DNA of 64,000 bases. It comes from Parabacteroides sp900760525 (GTDB taxonomy: Bacteria > Bacteroidota > Bacteroidia > Bacteroidales > Tannerellaceae). The notes under the pieces were generated by a model that was given only the letters and a program-made list of their open reading frames with translations, did no database searches and was not told the DNA's origin. The translations under genes were made by a program, and so were the position numbers. The DNA is taken from assembly GCF_049860805.1 (NCBI RefSeq), contig NZ_CP187555.1:3472001-3536000 (forward strand). The letters run 5' to 3'. Positions 62,589-64,000 of the stretch are shown piece by piece; the first letter of the stretch is position 1, and each line of letters begins with the position of its first letter.

Positions 62589-64000
62589 ATGAAAAAGATT
62601 ATTTATCTGGCACTTCTGTCCCTGATAACCGGTCTGGCCGTCCAGGCCCAGGAAAAAACAGGCGAATGGAACGGATGCGACCGCTACGATTTCACATTCA
62701 AGGATCGGCAGGCAATCATCGTCACTCCTAAAAAAGCAGCAAAAGGAAAACCGTGGATCTGGCGTCCGGCCTTCTTCGATGCTTTCCCGAGTGTGGACAA
62801 AGCGTTACTGGAAAAAGGATTCCATGTTGTTTACTATGACGTAACCCATCTGTATGGAAGTCAGAGGGCGGTTTCGCTCGGTACGGAGTTCTATAAGAAT
62901 ATGACAAGCCATTACGGACTCTCCGAAAAAGTCACGCTGGAAGGATTCAGCCGCGGCGGTTTGTTTGCATTCAACTGGGCTGCCCAAAACACAGACAAAG
63001 TAGCTTGTATATATGTAGACGCTCCCGTTTGTGACGTATTCAGCTGGCCGGGAAGAAAAAATGCGACTTTATGGAACGACCTGTTGAAGGAATGGAACCT
63101 GACAGATGCCGAGATGGAACATTTCAAAGGGAACCCGGTTGACAACCTGGCCCCGATTGCCGCCGCAGGCATACCGATTATCAGCGTATGCGGCGATAGC
63201 GACCAGACCGTCCCCTACAAAGAGAACATGGATGTCGTACGTTCGCGTTATCTCGCGGCAGGAGGTCCGGTGGAAGTGATCCTTAAGAAAGGATGCGACC
63301 ATCATCCGCACAGCCTCGACAATCCGGAACCGGTAGTAGACTTTATCCTTCGCCAGCAACCGGAATATGAAAAGTATTTACATTATACTATACGCGGCAA
63401 CCTGCAAAACTCATTCCGCAAATTCGAGAAAGAACGCCGGGCGCGAGTCGCCTTCCTGGGAGGTTCCATTACGGAAATGAACGGATGGCGCAATATGATA
63501 GAGCAACAACTACAGCAACGCTTTCCTTATACGCAGTTCGAATGGGTGGAAGCAGGCATCGGTTCGACGGGAACGACTCCGGGTTCCTTCCGGTTGCAAC
63601 ATGACATCCTTTCGAAAGGGAAAGTCGACCTTCTTTTTGTCGAAGCAGCCGTAAACGACGACACCAACGGGTTCAACGCCCTCGAACAGGTACGCGGCAT
63701 GGAGGGTGAAGTGCGCCATGCTTTGGAGAGCAACCCTGAAATGGATATCGTCATGTTGCATTTCATCTACGACCCGTTTATCCCGATGATCGCCCGCCGC
63801 CAGATGCCGGATGTTATCCTGAATCACGAACGGGTAGCGAATCATTATCTTATCCCTTCAATCAATCTTTGCCAGGAGATCGGCGAACGGATGCAAGACG
63901 GCGAATTTACTTGGGATGAGTTCGGCGGCACTCATCCGAAACCTTTCGGTCATAAATTCTATGCTGCCGCTATCGGCCATCTTTTCGACGAAATGTGGAA
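62589..64000 (+). CDS. Secreted alpha/beta-hydrolase + SGNH-hydrolase fusion (3' end outside window)
   Basis: ATG 62589 opens a frame that stays open to the edge (470 codons). A signal peptide (MKKIIYLALLSLITGLAVQAQ) leads to an alpha/beta hydrolase (about 25-260) with nucleophile Ser121 in GFSRGG, acid region SVCGDSDQTVPY and His238/His239 in GCDHHPHS. A short linker follows, then an SGNH domain from about 288: Ser293 in FLGGSITEMNGW (block I), GIGSTGTTPGS (block II), VEAAVNDDTNG (block III) and FGGTHPKPFGHKF (block V His). The full protein probably ends soon after. Two esterase folds in one secreted chain suggest deacetylation of a plant or host glycan. Confidence 0.85.
   Translation, partial: MKKIIYLALLSLITGLAVQAQEKTGEWNGCDRYDFTFKDRQAIIVTPKKAAKGKPWIWRPAFFDAFPSVDKALLEKGFHVVYYDVTHLYGSQRAVSLGTEFYKNMTSHYGLSEKVTLEGFSRGGLFAFNWAAQNTDKVACIYVDAPVCDVFSWPGRKNATLWNDLLKEWNLTDAEMEHFKGNPVDNLAPIAAAGIPIISVCGDSDQTVPYKENMDVVRSRYLAAGGPVEVILKKGCDHHPHSLDNPEPVVDFILRQQPEYEKYLHYTIRGNLQNSFRKFEKERRARVAFLGGSITEMNGWRNMIEQQLQQRFPYTQFEWVEAGIGSTGTTPGSFRLQHDILSKGKVDLLFVEAAVNDDTNGFNALEQVRGMEGEVRHALESNPEMDIVMLHFIYDPFIPMIARRQMPDVILNHERVANHYLIPSINLCQEIGERMQDGEFTWDEFGGTHPKPFGHKFYAAAIGHLFDEMW

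Overview
The window is chromosomal DNA from a member of the Bacteroidales, most likely Parabacteroides. Several things point there. There is a complete rrn operon with Bacteroidetes-type 16S and 23S rRNA. Promoters repeatedly show the Bacteroidetes -7 box TAnnTTTG. SusC/SusD, an ECF sigma factor and FecR occur together. GH76, GH92 and GH125 mannosidases, an OadGAB sodium-pumping decarboxylase and many Bacteroidetes-restricted families are present. The species cannot be settled by eye. I see no phage, integrase, transposase or CRISPR array.

Layout: (1) 1-7.2 kb: start of a probable TPR gene, then oadG-oadA-oadB, a five-repeat DUF349 protein and an uncharacterised ATP-grasp-like protein. (2) 7.6-21.8 kb: almost entirely minus strand and mostly housekeeping. 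It holds a DUF985 cupin, a broken YafQ-type toxin gene, folE, a SPOR protein, tpiA, a DoxX/thioredoxin-like protein, a duplicated DUF1599 protein, an M23/LysM envelope peptidase, recG, ispD, xseB, xseA, a secreted subtilase, an Lrp regulator and two FKBP isomerases. (3) 22.5-30 kb: GH76 plus GH125 alpha-mannan enzymes, a sirtuin followed by NhaC and a dicarboxylate/amino-acid symporter, an SGNH-like secreted protein and a DEDDh exonuclease. (4) 30.2-44.9 kb: an ECF sigma / FecR / SusC / SusD cluster bracketed by two paralogous tricorn-like S41 peptidases of about 1,080 residues. A small unknown gene and a strongly structured intergenic region lie on the SusD side. (5) 44.9-49.5 kb: accessory DNA. 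It holds a gutted AAA-ATPase gene, a three-gene unit (DUF6261-like plus two small secreted proteins) headed by a 42-bp repeat array, a pair of large AT-rich palindromes, and a LysO exporter split into two genes. (6) 49.7-52.5 kb: GH92 and YbjQ. (7) 52.5-58.5 kb: a repeat-bounded spacer, then the rrn operon (16S-Ile-Ala-23S-5S, minus strand) with two tandem promoters. (8) 58.7-64 kb: a membrane-anchored LytTR regulator, an alpha/beta hydrolase, an ExuT-like MFS permease, and the start of a secreted alpha/beta-hydrolase + SGNH fusion that runs off the end.

Functional reading: the 30-45 kb cluster looks like a nutrient-uptake locus in which outer-membrane import (SusCD) under ECF/anti-sigma control is flanked by large secreted peptidases, suggesting peptide rather than glycan scavenging. 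GH76, GH125 and GH92 together fit alpha-mannan or N-glycan mannose harvesting. OadGAB with NhaC and the symporter fits a sodium-based energy economy. The least explained material is non-coding: the foldable region at 33.9-34.2 kb, the 42-bp array at 47.5-47.7 kb, the twin palindromes at 47.9-48.1 kb, the palindrome cluster between the ECF and FecR genes, and the 11-bp-phased repeats at 7.46-7.56 kb.
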